Source: CAXMMR01 sp963692975 (GTDB lineage: Bacteria > Pseudomonadota > Alphaproteobacteria > Acetobacterales > Acetobacteraceae). Taken from it: a stretch of DNA of 64,000 nucleotides. Position numbers and translations under genes: made by a program. The stretch spans positions 128,464-192,463 of the forward strand of contig CAXMMR010000034.1 of NCBI GenBank assembly GCA_963692975.2, written 5' to 3'. Below the pieces are notes generated by a model. The model was not told where the DNA came from and ran no database searches. It worked only from the letters and a program-made list of their open reading frames with translations. Below, one piece after another: positions 51,355-60,534 of the stretch (the first letter of the stretch is position 1; each line of letters begins with the position of its first letter).

Positions 51355-52743
51355 ATGAGCGACAAGACGCTCGACGACTATAACGACGATGCCGAGATCC
51401 TCGACGAAAAGGCGCTCAATTGGTTCGACGTCTCGGCGATCGGCACCGGCGAGATGCTGTTCACCGCCGGCTGGGCGTGGATCATGTACATCGCCAGCCT
51501 GTACGGCATCAAATGGACGCTGATCGGCTTCGCCGAGGGCGCGCTGGTGATCAACTGCGCCTGGTGGCTGTATCGCGAGATGATCACCGCGGTGCCCGAG
51601 CCGGGGTCGATCCAGTCCTACGGCCGCGAGGCGGGATTGTTCTCGCTGGGCACGACCTACTTCGTCGGCTACGCGCCGGTCTACGGCGCCTTCATGTGGC
51701 TCGAGCTGGTGGTCGCGCAGGGCTTGCTGCACGGGCTCTTTCCGTCGGTCGGGCAATGGATCTGGCCCTATGTCGTGATGATCCCGGTGCTGGCGCTCAA
51801 CCTGTACGGCCAGCAGATCACCGGCAAGGTGCAGGCGGTGCTGGTGGTATTCACCCTCGTCGGCGACGTGTTCCTCGCCGTCGCCGTGTGGTGGCTGATG
51901 AGCGACCGCTCGGTGTGGTCGGCGAACTGGGCGTCGCCGTCGGCGATCAACTGGATGACGCCGTTCACCGTCGGCGCGCTCTGGGTCTCCGTCATGGCCG
52001 GGATTCTGGAGGTGCAGCAGGTCCTGGTCGACGAGTGGAGCGACTTCACCCGCTCGCGCGATATCGGCCTGCTGTCGGCAGCCTGGCAGCTCTGGGCGCG
52101 GCAGATCCCGCTCGCCCTGGGCCTGCTCGCAACCCTGCCGCTCGGCGTGCTGTCGGCGATGTCGGTCCCCACGGTGCAGGCTGTCGAGCAGCGGCTGGGC
52201 CACGGCCCGGTGTTCTACCTGGCGATGATCAGCATGCTGATCGCGACGTTCACGACGCTCAGCGTCTTCTTCATGGCCGAAGGCAAGGTGCTCGCTCTGT
52301 ATGCGCAGCAGGGCGCCCTGCCGCGCTTTGTCGGCCGCTATTCAACACGCTCGGTGCCGTGGGTCGCGATCCTGATGCTGGCGGGGTTTGCGCTGCTGGG
52401 GGTCTACTTCACTCATATCGACTTCGTCATCGCGGTGCTGACCGAGTGGTCGGCGACGCTCTACCTCGTCATCGCCATCTTCTATCTGGCGATGAAGCGC
52501 CGCCGCGACCTGAGCCGGCCGCTCAGCGTGCGCTTCGGCGTGCCGATCGCGATCTTCGTCGCCGGGTTCAGCTTCATGGGCGCGATCGCGGCGATCCAGC
52601 TGAACTGGCAGGCTGCGGTGATCTGGTTCGCGTTCGTCGTCGTGTTCGTGCTCTACGACCAGTTCATCGTTCCGAAAACAAAACGGGGCGGCTTCTATCG
52701 CGCCCAGGTGTTGCGCAGACGCACCGATGCGGTACGGCTATAG
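51355..52743 (+). CDS. APC-superfamily amino acid/amine permease
   Basis: A 462-residue inner-membrane transporter with about 12 spans. It begins after a 25-residue acidic head with FDVSAIGTGEMLFTAGWAW and has the APC-type loop REMITAVPEPGSIQSYGREAG. The C-terminus is basic (PKTKRGGFYRAQVLRRRT). It probably imports the nitrogen-containing substrate of the pathway. ATG 51355 has TGGAGG upstream. It is the first gene of the plus-strand operon leading into the molybdenum hydroxylase. Confidence 0.85.
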   Translation: MSDKTLDDYNDDAEILDEKALNWFDVSAIGTGEMLFTAGWAWIMYIASLYGIKWTLIGFAEGALVINCAWWLYREMITAVPEPGSIQSYGREAGLFSLGTTYFVGYAPVYGAFMWLELVVAQGLLHGLFPSVGQWIWPYVVMIPVLALNLYGQQITGKVQAVLVVFTLVGDVFLAVAVWWLMSDRSVWSANWASPSAINWMTPFTVGALWVSVMAGILEVQQVLVDEWSDFTRSRDIGLLSAAWQLWARQIPLALGLLATLPLGVLSAMSVPTVQAVEQRLGHGPVFYLAMISMLIATFTTLSVFFMAEGKVLALYAQQGALPRFVGRYSTRSVPWVAILMLAGFALLGVYFTHIDFVIAVLTEWSATLYLVIAIFYLAMKRRRDLSRPLSVRFGVPIAIFVAGFSFMGAIAAIQLNWQAAVIWFAFVVVFVLYDQFIVPKTKRGGFYRAQVLRRRTDAVRL

Positions 52744-52794
52744 CGCTGCGACCATCACCTGATTGCGCGCCCGCCGGCGTCGCAGGAGAGCACC

Positions 52795-53196
52795 ATGAGC
52801 CAGACCAGGTCATACGACTATGTGCCCAAGCCCGAGGCGGTGACGCCGGACTACGTTCGCGACATCCTCGAGCAGTACTACATGCGCAAATGGAACCCGA
52901 ACAAGGACACGGTGACCGCGGTCAAGACCTGGCGCGACTGGCCGATGGTGGTGCGCATGCCGGACCTGCAGAAGGACTTCACGGTGATGATCGACCTCGG
53001 CGCGGTGCAGACCGTGACGCATGGGTCGCCGGAGAAGCTGCGCATCATGACGATCATGCTGTCCGACACCATGCAGCGCGTCTATTACGACGAGACCACG
53101 TCGGCGATCGAGCTGATCGCCGGGCGCATCAAGGTGCGCGGCAACGAGACCGAGCGCCGCCGCATGCTGGCCGCCATCTCTTACCTGACCTGGTGA
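52795..53196 (+). CDS. SCP2-like small protein
   Basis: A 133-residue soluble protein. The C-terminal part DLGAVQTVTHGSPEKL ... AIELIAGRIKVRGNETE resembles the end of SCP-2/sterol-carrier-like domains (the GKIKVRGD-type turn). The assignment is tentative. GGAGAGCACC precedes the ATG. It lies between the permease and the molybdenum hydroxylase and may bind a hydrophobic intermediate or assist the hydroxylase; no catalytic motif is seen. Confidence 0.6.
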   Translation: MSQTRSYDYVPKPEAVTPDYVRDILEQYYMRKWNPNKDTVTAVKTWRDWPMVVRMPDLQKDFTVMIDLGAVQTVTHGSPEKLRIMTIMLSDTMQRVYYDETTSAIELIAGRIKVRGNETERRRMLAAISYLTW

Positions 53197-53227
53197 GCGT
53201 GGACGCGACGATGGGGAGCTTCAAGCG

Positions 53228-55705
53228 ATGACGGAGGCGGGCCACAGCGCCACGATCGACCGCACCCAGAAGCTGGTCGGCCAGTCGATGCCGCGCACCG
53301 AAGACCTTGCTCTGATGACGGGCACGGCGCGCTACATCGACGACATCACGCTGCCGGGGATGCTCTACGCCAAGGTGCTGCGCAGCCCGCACGCGCATGC
53401 GACCTTCACGGTCGACGTCTCGGCGGCGCGCGACATGCCGGGCGTGCATGGCGTGCTGACAGGTGCGGACATCGCCGGCCAGGTCAAGCCCTGGGGCGAC
53501 ATGATGCAGGACCTCCTGGTCGGCGATCATTCCGCCTTCGCCCTGGACAAGGTGACCTATGAGGGGCAGGAGATCGCCGCCGTCGTCGCCGAGACCAAAT
53601 ACCAGGCGCTCGACGCGCTCGAGGCGATTCGCGTCGAGTATCAGGAGCTGCCGGTGGTGATCAGCGCCGAGAAGGCGATCCTGCCGGACGCGCCGCTGCT
53701 GCATGAGCACATCATGTACGAGTTCGGCGACGGCAACATCTTCGACCGCTACTCGGTTCGCGTCGGCGACATTGAGGCGGCGGAAGCCGACGCCGACGTC
53801 ATCGTCCGCCAGCGCTTCACCTCCAACCGACAGGCGGGCGCGGCGCTCGATCCGCATGGCTGCGTCGCCAGCTACGACAGCTTCAGCGGCGTGCTGACGC
53901 TGTACACGTCCACGCAGTCGCTGTTCATGATCCGCGACTCGCTCGCCGACACGCTGCAGCTGGCGCGCAACCGGGTGCGGGTGATCGCGCCCGAGGTCGG
54001 CGCCGGCTTTGGCTCGAAGGCGCAGATCTTCGCGCACGAGGTGATCGCCTCGATCTTTTCGATGCAGCTTGGCCGGCCGGTGCACCTGGTGCTGACCCGG
54101 GCGGAGATCTTCCGGGTCGGCACGGCGCGCAACGGCCAGGTGCGCCACGTCGAGATGTTCTTCAAGAAGGACGGCCGGATCACCGGCTACCGCGACTACA
54201 TCATCCAGAACTCCGGCGGGCTGTCGCACTGGGGCAACCAGGTGCTGCACATCGGCACCAATGTCGGCATTCTGCCTTACCCGATCCCGAACGTTTACGT
54301 CGACGGCGACATCGTGCACACCAACACCGCGCCCGGGGGGGCGCTGCGCGGCTTCGGCATTCCGCAGATCAACTGGGCTAAGGAGCAGCTCGTCGACATG
54401 GCGGCCGAGCAGCTCGGCATGGACCCCGCGGCGGTGCGCGCCGTCAACGTGATCACCCGCGGCATGTGCCCGGTGCGCACGCCGATGGGCCAGCTCGTCG
54501 ACAGCACCTCGGTGGACGAGTGCCTCGCCCGCGCGGTCGAGGAGATCGGCTGGGCGAAGCTGCGCGCCGACCCGCCGCCGTTCGAGGGCGTGGGCATGAG
54601 CCTGGGGATGAAATACACCAGCTGTCGCCACCCGTCCTTCGACACCGACCTCTCGGCGGTGCGGCTGCGGCTGGAGACGGACGGGACGGTCACGATCTTC
54701 TCCTCCGACGTCACGCACGGGCAGGGGCACGCGACCTTCCTGGCGCAGATCGTCTCCGACGTGCTCGGCGTCGGCTTTGAAAAGGTGATGCTGGCGCCAC
54801 CGGATTCCTCGACCGCGCCGTTCGGGCTCGGCACCTATGCGAGCCGTGCGGCGGCGGTGCTGGGCACCGCCTGCCGGATGGCGGCCGAGCGGCTGCGCGA
54901 GAAGGTCATCGCGATTGCGGCGCACGTGCTGGAGGCCGACCCCTCGGACCTCGACACCGGCAATGACCGGGTGTTCGTCAAAGGCCTGTCGGCGAGCGGC
55001 CTCTATTTGGAAAATCTCGCCGGCTACTCGGCCTACCGCACGCATCAGCTGCCGCCCGGCTTCGAGCCGACGCTGGAGACCGTCGCCACTTACGACACGC
55101 CGACCGAGCGCGAGGCGCCGGACGGGTCGGGCAACCTCAGCGTCACCTATGCCGGCGGCTGCCACGCCGCCCATGTCAGGGTCGACCCGGCGACCGGGCA
55201 GATCAAGATCCTGAACTACGTGATGGTGCATGACACCGGCACCGTCATCAACCCGCTGATCGTCGAGGGGCAGCACCAGGGCGGCTTCCTGATGGGCGTC
55301 GGCATGGCGATGGGCGAGGACTACGTCTACGACGACAAGGGGCACATGCTGAACGCCACGTTCTCGGAGTATCAGGCGCCGCTGGCGACCGACATGCCCG
55401 AGCTCAACCGGCTCTACGAAATCCCCGCCCCGTCATTGACGATCCCCGGCGGCCAGAAGGGTGCGGGCGAGTCCGGCACCGGGCCGGTTTGCGCGGCGAT
55501 CGGCAACGCGGTCGCGCATGCGACGGGGGTGCGGTTCACCGCCCTGCCGATGACCGCGGAGGGCATGCTGCTGGCGCTGCGCGAGAAATCCCGGCGCGGC
55601 GTGGCAAATTTCCGCTACCCGGACGATATGCCGGATTTCGACGGCCCGTTCGCCTATGAGGACTGGCCAAAGCCGACCGGCGCGGCGGAGAGCCAGTTCC
55701 TGTGA
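53228..55705 (+). CDS. Molybdenum hydroxylase large (Mo-cofactor) subunit
   Basis: An 825-residue xanthine oxidase-family catalytic subunit. It starts with a GQSMPRTEDLALMTGTARYIDDI-type N-domain. The Mo-cofactor contacts are GAGFGSKAQ (about 258-266), GGALRGFGIPQ (about 369-379), and the catalytic Glu748 in GGQKGAGESGTGP. The CO dehydrogenase active-site Cys loop (AYRCSFR) is not present, so it is a hydroxylase of N-heterocycles or aldehydes, not CO. It forms a heterotrimer with the two downstream subunits, overlapping the FAD gene by 4 bp. It likely hydroxylates the ring next to nitrogen using water. Confidence 0.93.
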   Translation: MTEAGHSATIDRTQKLVGQSMPRTEDLALMTGTARYIDDITLPGMLYAKVLRSPHAHATFTVDVSAARDMPGVHGVLTGADIAGQVKPWGDMMQDLLVGDHSAFALDKVTYEGQEIAAVVAETKYQALDALEAIRVEYQELPVVISAEKAILPDAPLLHEHIMYEFGDGNIFDRYSVRVGDIEAAEADADVIVRQRFTSNRQAGAALDPHGCVASYDSFSGVLTLYTSTQSLFMIRDSLADTLQLARNRVRVIAPEVGAGFGSKAQIFAHEVIASIFSMQLGRPVHLVLTRAEIFRVGTARNGQVRHVEMFFKKDGRITGYRDYIIQNSGGLSHWGNQVLHIGTNVGILPYPIPNVYVDGDIVHTNTAPGGALRGFGIPQINWAKEQLVDMAAEQLGMDPAAVRAVNVITRGMCPVRTPMGQLVDSTSVDECLARAVEEIGWAKLRADPPPFEGVGMSLGMKYTSCRHPSFDTDLSAVRLRLETDGTVTIFSSDVTHGQGHATFLAQIVSDVLGVGFEKVMLAPPDSSTAPFGLGTYASRAAAVLGTACRMAAERLREKVIAIAAHVLEADPSDLDTGNDRVFVKGLSASGLYLENLAGYSAYRTHQLPPGFEPTLETVATYDTPTEREAPDGSGNLSVTYAGGCHAAHVRVDPATGQIKILNYVMVHDTGTVINPLIVEGQHQGGFLMGVGMAMGEDYVYDDKGHMLNATFSEYQAPLATDMPELNRLYEIPAPSLTIPGGQKGAGESGTGPVCAAIGNAVAHATGVRFTALPMTAEGMLLALREKSRRGVANFRYPDDMPDFDGPFAYEDWPKPTGAAESQFL

Positions 55706-56583
55706 CGCCGTTCATCGCGCTGCAGCCGACAACGCTCGGCGACGCCATGCGGCTGATGAGCGAGCACGGGGCTGCGGCCAAGGTGCTGGCCGGCGGGCAG
55801 AGCCTGGTGCCGGCGCTCAAGGAGCGCGCGGTCCGGCCGGCCTACGTGCTGTCGCTTGCCGGGCTGCCCGGGCTCGCCTCGATCGAGACCGACGCGTCCG
55901 GCGCGCTGGTCGTCGGCGCGGCCTGCACCTATGCGCAGCTGATGCGCGCCGGGCTCGCCGGATGGCATGCCGAGATCGGGCGGGTCGCCGCCAACCTCGC
56001 CGACCGCTCGACGCGCAACCTGGCCACCATCGGCGGCGCCGCCTGCGAGGCCAACCGGCGCTACGACGTGCCGACGCTGCTGGTCGCGGCCGAGGCGGTG
56101 CTGAGCCTCGCCTCGCAGGGCGGCACGCGGCGCCTGGCGGCGGCGGAGTTCTTCGCCGCGGCCGGCGGCACCAGGCTGGCCGCGGACGAGATCGTGGTCG
56201 ACATCGTCTTCCCGCCGCGCAGCGCCTACCGCTTCGTCGGCTTCGACAAGTTCCGCACCAGGGTGTTCGACGCGGCGCTGGTGAACGTCGCGATGAGCCT
56301 TGCGGCGGCGGCTGACGGCACGGTGACGGCGGCGCGGCTTGCGGTCGGCGGCGTGGCGGGCGCGCCTCGGCTTGCTGCGGCGATCGAGCGGCTGGTGGGT
56401 GCGGCGCCGGCAGGCTGGGATCGCCAGGCGATCGCAACCGCGGTCTCCGAGGAGGTGATGCCGCCGGGCACGCTGGCCACGCGGCGGATGCAGTTCCAGG
56501 CGGAGCTGATCAAGTCGCTGACGCTGGCGCTGCTGGCGCGTGCCTCGGAGGGCGCCACGGCGACCGCGCAGGGAGGGCTGTGA
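55702..56583 (+). CDS. Molybdenum hydroxylase FAD-binding subunit
   Basis: A 293-residue CoxM/KdhA-type flavin subunit with the two FAD-binding motifs AKVLAGGQSLVP (about 30-41) and TIGGAACEANR-type loop (about 112-122; usually TIGGNLA). It ends with a CO dehydrogenase flavoprotein C-terminal domain. It moves electrons from the 2Fe-2S subunit to the acceptor. It overlaps both neighbours by 4 bp, as is usual for this operon type. The variation in the second FAD motif is notable but compatible with binding. Confidence 0.92.
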   Translation: MTPFIALQPTTLGDAMRLMSEHGAAAKVLAGGQSLVPALKERAVRPAYVLSLAGLPGLASIETDASGALVVGAACTYAQLMRAGLAGWHAEIGRVAANLADRSTRNLATIGGAACEANRRYDVPTLLVAAEAVLSLASQGGTRRLAAAEFFAAAGGTRLAADEIVVDIVFPPRSAYRFVGFDKFRTRVFDAALVNVAMSLAAAADGTVTAARLAVGGVAGAPRLAAAIERLVGAAPAGWDRQAIATAVSEEVMPPGTLATRRMQFQAELIKSLTLALLARASEGATATAQGGL

Positions 56584-57167
56584 TGACGCAGGTGACGATG
56601 ACGGTGAACGGCAAGCGCGTCTCCGGCGAGGTCGATGCGCGCATGCTGCTGATCGAGTTCATCCGCGACGTGGCGCATCTCACCGGCACCCATGCGGGGT
56701 GCTGGGAGGCGCGCTGCGGCTGCTGCGCCGTCGAGATGAACGGCGCGACGGTGAAGTCCTGCAACCTGCTGGCGCTGCAGGCGAACGGTGCCACGATCGG
56801 CACCGTGGAAGGGCTGTCGCAGCAGCGGGCGATCCCGGTTCAGCACATCACGACGCAGAGCCTGGCCAACGTCTACCGCCCGCTGACCGCCATGGCCTCG
56901 GACAAGACGACGCTGCATCCGCTGCAGGAGGCGTTTCACCGCTGTCACGCGCTGCAATGCGGGTTCTGCACGCCCGGCATGCTGATGGTGCTGAAGTCGT
57001 TCCTGGAAGAGAACGAGGCGCCGACGCGTGACGAGGTGCGGCTGGCGATTTCGGGCAATCTCTGCCGCTGCACCGGCTACCAGCACATTGTCGACGCGGC
57101 GATGATGGCGGCGGCGGCGATGCGGGCACGCAAGAGCGAGCGGGCGGACGAGCCGGCGCTGACATGA
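56580..57167 (+). CDS. Molybdenum hydroxylase 2Fe-2S subunit
   Basis: A 195-residue CoxS/XdhC-type iron-sulfur subunit. The first cluster ligands are Cys41, Cys46, Cys49 and Cys61; the second are Cys127, Cys130, Cys162 and Cys164 (QCGFC, LCRCTGYQHI). The protein is longer than the usual 150-160 residues because about 25-30 residues are inserted between the two cluster domains (around HITTQSLANVYRPLTAM). It overlaps the ATPase gene downstream by 4 bp. Confidence 0.93.
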   Translation: MMTQVTMTVNGKRVSGEVDARMLLIEFIRDVAHLTGTHAGCWEARCGCCAVEMNGATVKSCNLLALQANGATIGTVEGLSQQRAIPVQHITTQSLANVYRPLTAMASDKTTLHPLQEAFHRCHALQCGFCTPGMLMVLKSFLEENEAPTRDEVRLAISGNLCRCTGYQHIVDAAMMAAAAMRARKSERADEPALT

Positions 57168-58093
57168 TCGCCGGCGACCGCCAGGTCGGTGAACCGGGAG
57201 CGACGGCGCGGCCGGCAAGCCCGGGGATGATGCGCGAGCAGCTCGAGGCGGCGGGCTACCTCGCCGACGAGCCGATCGCCACCGCCTGCTTCCTGGCGCT
57301 GCGCATGGGGCGGCCGCTGTTCTGCGAGGGCGAGGCGGGCGTGGGCAAGACGTCGCTCGCCCGGGCCGTCTCGGCGGCGATGGGATGGCCGCTGTTCCGA
57401 CTGCAATGCTACGAGGGGCTGGACGCCTCGGAGGCGCTGTACAGCTGGGACTTTCCGCGACAGCTGCTGCATCTACGGGTCGCCGAGACCGCCGGCGTCG
57501 AGGATCGCGAGCGGCTCGAGGTGGAGCTGAACGACCGGCGCTTCCTTCGTCCGCGGGCGATCATGCGGGCCTTCGAGGCCAGCCCCAGCGTGCTGCTGAT
57601 CGACGAGGTCGATCGTGCCGATGACGAGTTCGAAGCGTTCCTGCTCGAGGCGCTGTCGGAGTTCAGCATCACCATCCCCGAGCTCGGCACCATCGCCGCG
57701 CAGGAGCCGCCCTTCGTCGTCGTCACCTCCAACCGCACCCGCGAGGTGCATGACGCGCTGAAGCGACGCTGCCTATACCACTGGATCGACCATCCGGACG
57801 CCGAGCGCGAGGGGCGCATCATCCGCCGCCGCTTTCCGGACGCGCCGCCGCGGCTCGTCGAGCAGGTGACGGCGGCGGCGCGGCGGCTGCGCGACGCCGA
57901 GCTGCTGAAGCCCCCCGGCGTCGCCGAGAGCCTCGACTGGACCGAGACGCTGCTCAGCCTGAAGCTCGACCGGCTGGATGCGCGCGGCGCGGCGCTCACC
58001 CTCGGCTCCGTAGTCAAGTATCAGGAGGACCAGGCGCGGGTCCGCCGCGACGACTTCGCCCTGCTGCGCCCGTGGGACGCGCCGGCGCCGTGA
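57164..58093 (+). CDS. CoxD-type MoxR AAA+ ATPase
   Basis: A 309-residue MoxR-family ATPase with Walker A GEAGVGKTS (about 54-62), Walker B VLLIDEVDRAD (about 143) and TSNRTREVHDALKRRC (sensor/arginine finger). CoxD-like ATPases help insert or sulfurate the Mo cofactor of their hydroxylase. It overlaps the Fe-S subunit by 4 bp and its vWA partner by 4 bp, so five genes are translationally coupled. It is the second MoxR/vWA pair in the window. Confidence 0.9.
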   Translation: MIAGDRQVGEPGATARPASPGMMREQLEAAGYLADEPIATACFLALRMGRPLFCEGEAGVGKTSLARAVSAAMGWPLFRLQCYEGLDASEALYSWDFPRQLLHLRVAETAGVEDRERLEVELNDRRFLRPRAIMRAFEASPSVLLIDEVDRADDEFEAFLLEALSEFSITIPELGTIAAQEPPFVVVTSNRTREVHDALKRRCLYHWIDHPDAEREGRIIRRRFPDAPPRLVEQVTAAARRLRDAELLKPPGVAESLDWTETLLSLKLDRLDARGAALTLGSVVKYQEDQARVRRDDFALLRPWDAPAP

Positions 58094-59250
58094 AGGACAC
58101 CGCCGAGGGCGAGCTCGCGCCGCGTCTGCTGGCGTTCGCCTCGCGGCTGCGCGAGCACGGCGTGCGGGCGGATCTGCACCGGGTGGATACGCTGTTCGCC
58201 GCGCTTGGCGTCTATGACGATCCGGGGTTGCACGACCTGCACGCGGCCGGCCGGCTGACCTTGTGCGCCAACCGCGACGAGCTGGAGAAATACGACCGGC
58301 TGTTCGCGACGCATTTCTTCGCCCCGATCATCGAGCAGGCCGAGCCGGACGAGCCGCCGCCGCCGCCGCCGCTGCGTCCCGGCTCGGCGCGCTTGCAGAA
58401 GCGCGGTGTCACCGACGAGCCGGAGGAGGACATGCAGATCGGCGCTGCGAGCGACCTCGAAACGCTTCGTCATCGCAACGTCACCGGCCTGACCGACGAC
58501 GAGCGGGAGCAGATCTTCGCCCTCATCGCGCGGCTGAGCGCGCGCGTCGCCACCCGGCGCTCGCGCCGGTTCAGGCCGGCGCGACGGCCGCTTCTGGATG
58601 TGCGGCGCACCGTGCGCGCCGCCCTCGCGCATGGCGGCGAGCCGGACCGGCTATACTTCAAGGCGCATCGCGTGCGGCCGCGCAGGCGCATCCTGATGAT
58701 CGACGTCAGCGGCTCGATGGCGCCGTATGCGGGCGGCTTGCTGCGGCTCGCCTATGCGACCTGCCGCTGCGCGCCGCGCTCCACCGAGGTGTTCACCCTG
58801 GGCACGCGGCTGACGCGGGTGACGCAGTGTCTGACCGGCGACGATCCGGACCGGGCGATCGCGGTGGCCTCGCGCGCCATCCCCGACTGGTCGGGCGGCA
58901 CCCGGCTGGGCGATCAGATGAAGGCCTTCCTCGACCTGTGGGGGCAGCGCGGCATGGCGCGCGGCGCCATCGTCGTCATCGCCTCGGACGGTATGGAGCG
59001 CGGCGGGCCGGAGCTGCTCGGCCAGCAGATGCGGCGGCTGCGGCGGCTTGCGCACCGGGTGATCTGGGCGAACCCGCACAAATCGACGCCGGGCTTCGAG
59101 CCGCTGATGGGCGGCATGCGCGCAGCCTTGCCATCGCTTGATGATTTCGTCGGCGGCAGCTCGGCGGCGGAGCTGGAGCGGCTGCTCGAGCTGATGGCGA
59201 GCTCGGCCGGCGGCCATGGGCGCGCGCGGTCTGCCGCGGCGATGGAGTGA
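58090..59250 (+). CDS. CoxE-type vWA-domain protein
   Basis: A 386-residue protein with a C-terminal vWA domain whose MIDAS motif is DVSGSMAPY (about 206), followed by SDGMERGG and WANPHK as in CoxE. A poly-proline stretch lies near residue 92. It is the partner of the CoxD-like ATPase in molybdenum hydroxylase maturation. The start is GTG 58090, overlapping the preceding stop by 4 bp. An in-frame GTG at 58072 would give a 22-bp overlap. Confidence 0.9.
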   Translation: MKDTAEGELAPRLLAFASRLREHGVRADLHRVDTLFAALGVYDDPGLHDLHAAGRLTLCANRDELEKYDRLFATHFFAPIIEQAEPDEPPPPPPLRPGSARLQKRGVTDEPEEDMQIGAASDLETLRHRNVTGLTDDEREQIFALIARLSARVATRRSRRFRPARRPLLDVRRTVRAALAHGGEPDRLYFKAHRVRPRRRILMIDVSGSMAPYAGGLLRLAYATCRCAPRSTEVFTLGTRLTRVTQCLTGDDPDRAIAVASRAIPDWSGGTRLGDQMKAFLDLWGQRGMARGAIVVIASDGMERGGPELLGQQMRRLRRLAHRVIWANPHKSTPGFEPLMGGMRAALPSLDDFVGGSSAAELERLLELMASSAGGHGRARSAAAME

Positions 59251-59254
59251 GACG

Positions 59255-59656
59255 ATGACGATGCGCACCGAGATCCGGCTGCCCGACGCCGGCGAGCCGA
59301 TCAGCCACTATACCGATGCGGTCCGTTTCGGCGACCTGCTGTTCATCTCCGGCGTCGCCCCGCTCGACGGCGACAACCGGGTGGTCTTCGCCGGCGACGT
59401 GGTGGCGCAGGCGGAGTTCGTGCTGACGACGATGGGGCGCATCCTGGCGCAGGCGGGCGGCAGCTTCGCCGACGTGCTGCGCGTCACCGTCTACCTGATC
59501 CATGTCGAGGATCGCGCCCGCATCAACCCGGTTCGGCAAAAATTCTTCGGCGCCACCCGGCCGGCCAGCACGCTGGTCGAGGTCAGCGCGCTGGCCGTGC
59601 CCGGCATGCTGGTCGAGATCGAGGCGGTGGCCGGGCTTGCGGGCGCCGCGTCGTGA
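59255..59656 (+). CDS. RidA-type enamine/imine deaminase 2
   Basis: A 133-residue Rid-family protein that keeps the catalytic Arg in ATRPASTLVEVSAL, with LLFISGVAPLDGD, VLRVTVYLIHVED and MLVEIEAVAG. Such members hydrolyse reactive enamines/imines or 2-aminomuconate-type intermediates, releasing ammonia. It ends TGATG, overlapping the hydrolase start. Together with the hydrolase and MHPCO-like oxygenase it forms the distal part of the plus-strand operon. Confidence 0.9.
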   Translation: MTMRTEIRLPDAGEPISHYTDAVRFGDLLFISGVAPLDGDNRVVFAGDVVAQAEFVLTTMGRILAQAGGSFADVLRVTVYLIHVEDRARINPVRQKFFGATRPASTLVEVSALAVPGMLVEIEAVAGLAGAAS

Positions 59657-60534
59657 TGCTGAACGACGTCGCAGCCGGGCACCCCGACCTCACCGGCGCC
59701 GCACTGGACGCGCAGTATTTCATGCGCGGCGCGGTGCCGGATTGGCAGCTTTATCTGGACGGCTGGGCGGCGGACAGCGCGGCGGCGCGAGAGCGTCTGG
59801 GCGGGCGGTTCGACATCGCCTACGGGCCCTCGCCCGAGGAGCTGCTGGACGTCATCGTGCCTGAACGGCCCGTGCACGGCGCGCCGGTGCAGATCCTGAT
59901 CCATGGCGGCTACTGGAAGGCGCTGGGCAAGGACGATTTCAGCTTTTTGGCCGCACCGCTCGCCGCAGCCGGCGTGATCTCTGTCGTCGTCAACTACGCG
60001 CTGTGCCCGCACGTCTCGATGAGCGAGCTGGTCGAGCAGTGCCGACGCGCCGTGCGCTGGACGCGCGACACCATCGCGCAATTCGGCGGCGATCCGGGGC
60101 GGCTGCATGTCACCGGTCATTCCGCCGGTGGACACCTCGCCGCGATGATGGCGGCGACGCCCTGGGAGAGGCGGCACGGCGGCGATGCGCCGGTGATCCG
60201 CAGCGTCACCTCGCTCAGCGGGCTTTACGACCTCGCACCCGTGCGGGCGTGCTTTGTGCAGGAGGATTTGCGGCTGACCGAGCAGGAGGTCGTGGACAAC
60301 TCGCCGATGGAGATGCCGCTGCCGCCCGGCACCGAGATGCTGCTGGCGGTCGGCGCCGACGAAACCGAGGCGTTTCGCTGGCACACCGGCGCCTATGCGC
60401 AGAGATGCGCCACGCGGGGATTGCCGCTCGTCCAGATGGAGGTGCCGGGCCGGCATCACTACTCGGTGGTGAACGTGCTGTGCGACGACGGGGCGCCGCT
60501 GCAGGCAGCCTGGCTGCGCCGGAGCCTCGGGTGA
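59656..60534 (+). CDS. Formamidase-like alpha/beta hydrolase
   Basis: A 292-residue alpha/beta hydrolase. The esterase/kynurenine-formamidase oxyanion motif HGGYWK is at 83-88, the nucleophile is Ser156 (GHSAGGH) and the C-terminal His lies in PGRHHYSVV. HGGYWR/K is typical of arylformamidases. It would hydrolyse an N-formyl or amide bond in a ring-opened product, giving formate or ammonia. ATG 59656 (or GTG 59653) is coupled to the RidA stop. The substrate is inferred from context. Confidence 0.85.
   Translation: MLNDVAAGHPDLTGAALDAQYFMRGAVPDWQLYLDGWAADSAAARERLGGRFDIAYGPSPEELLDVIVPERPVHGAPVQILIHGGYWKALGKDDFSFLAAPLAAAGVISVVVNYALCPHVSMSELVEQCRRAVRWTRDTIAQFGGDPGRLHVTGHSAGGHLAAMMAATPWERRHGGDAPVIRSVTSLSGLYDLAPVRACFVQEDLRLTEQEVVDNSPMEMPLPPGTEMLLAVGADETEAFRWHTGAYAQRCATRGLPLVQMEVPGRHHYSVVNVLCDDGAPLQAAWLRRSLG

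Noticed and set aside
53228..57167. Aerobic CO dehydrogenase (coxMSL)
   Set aside because: The large subunit has GGALRGFG at the active-site loop and lacks the Cys motif of CoxL; gene order is also large-FAD-FeS.
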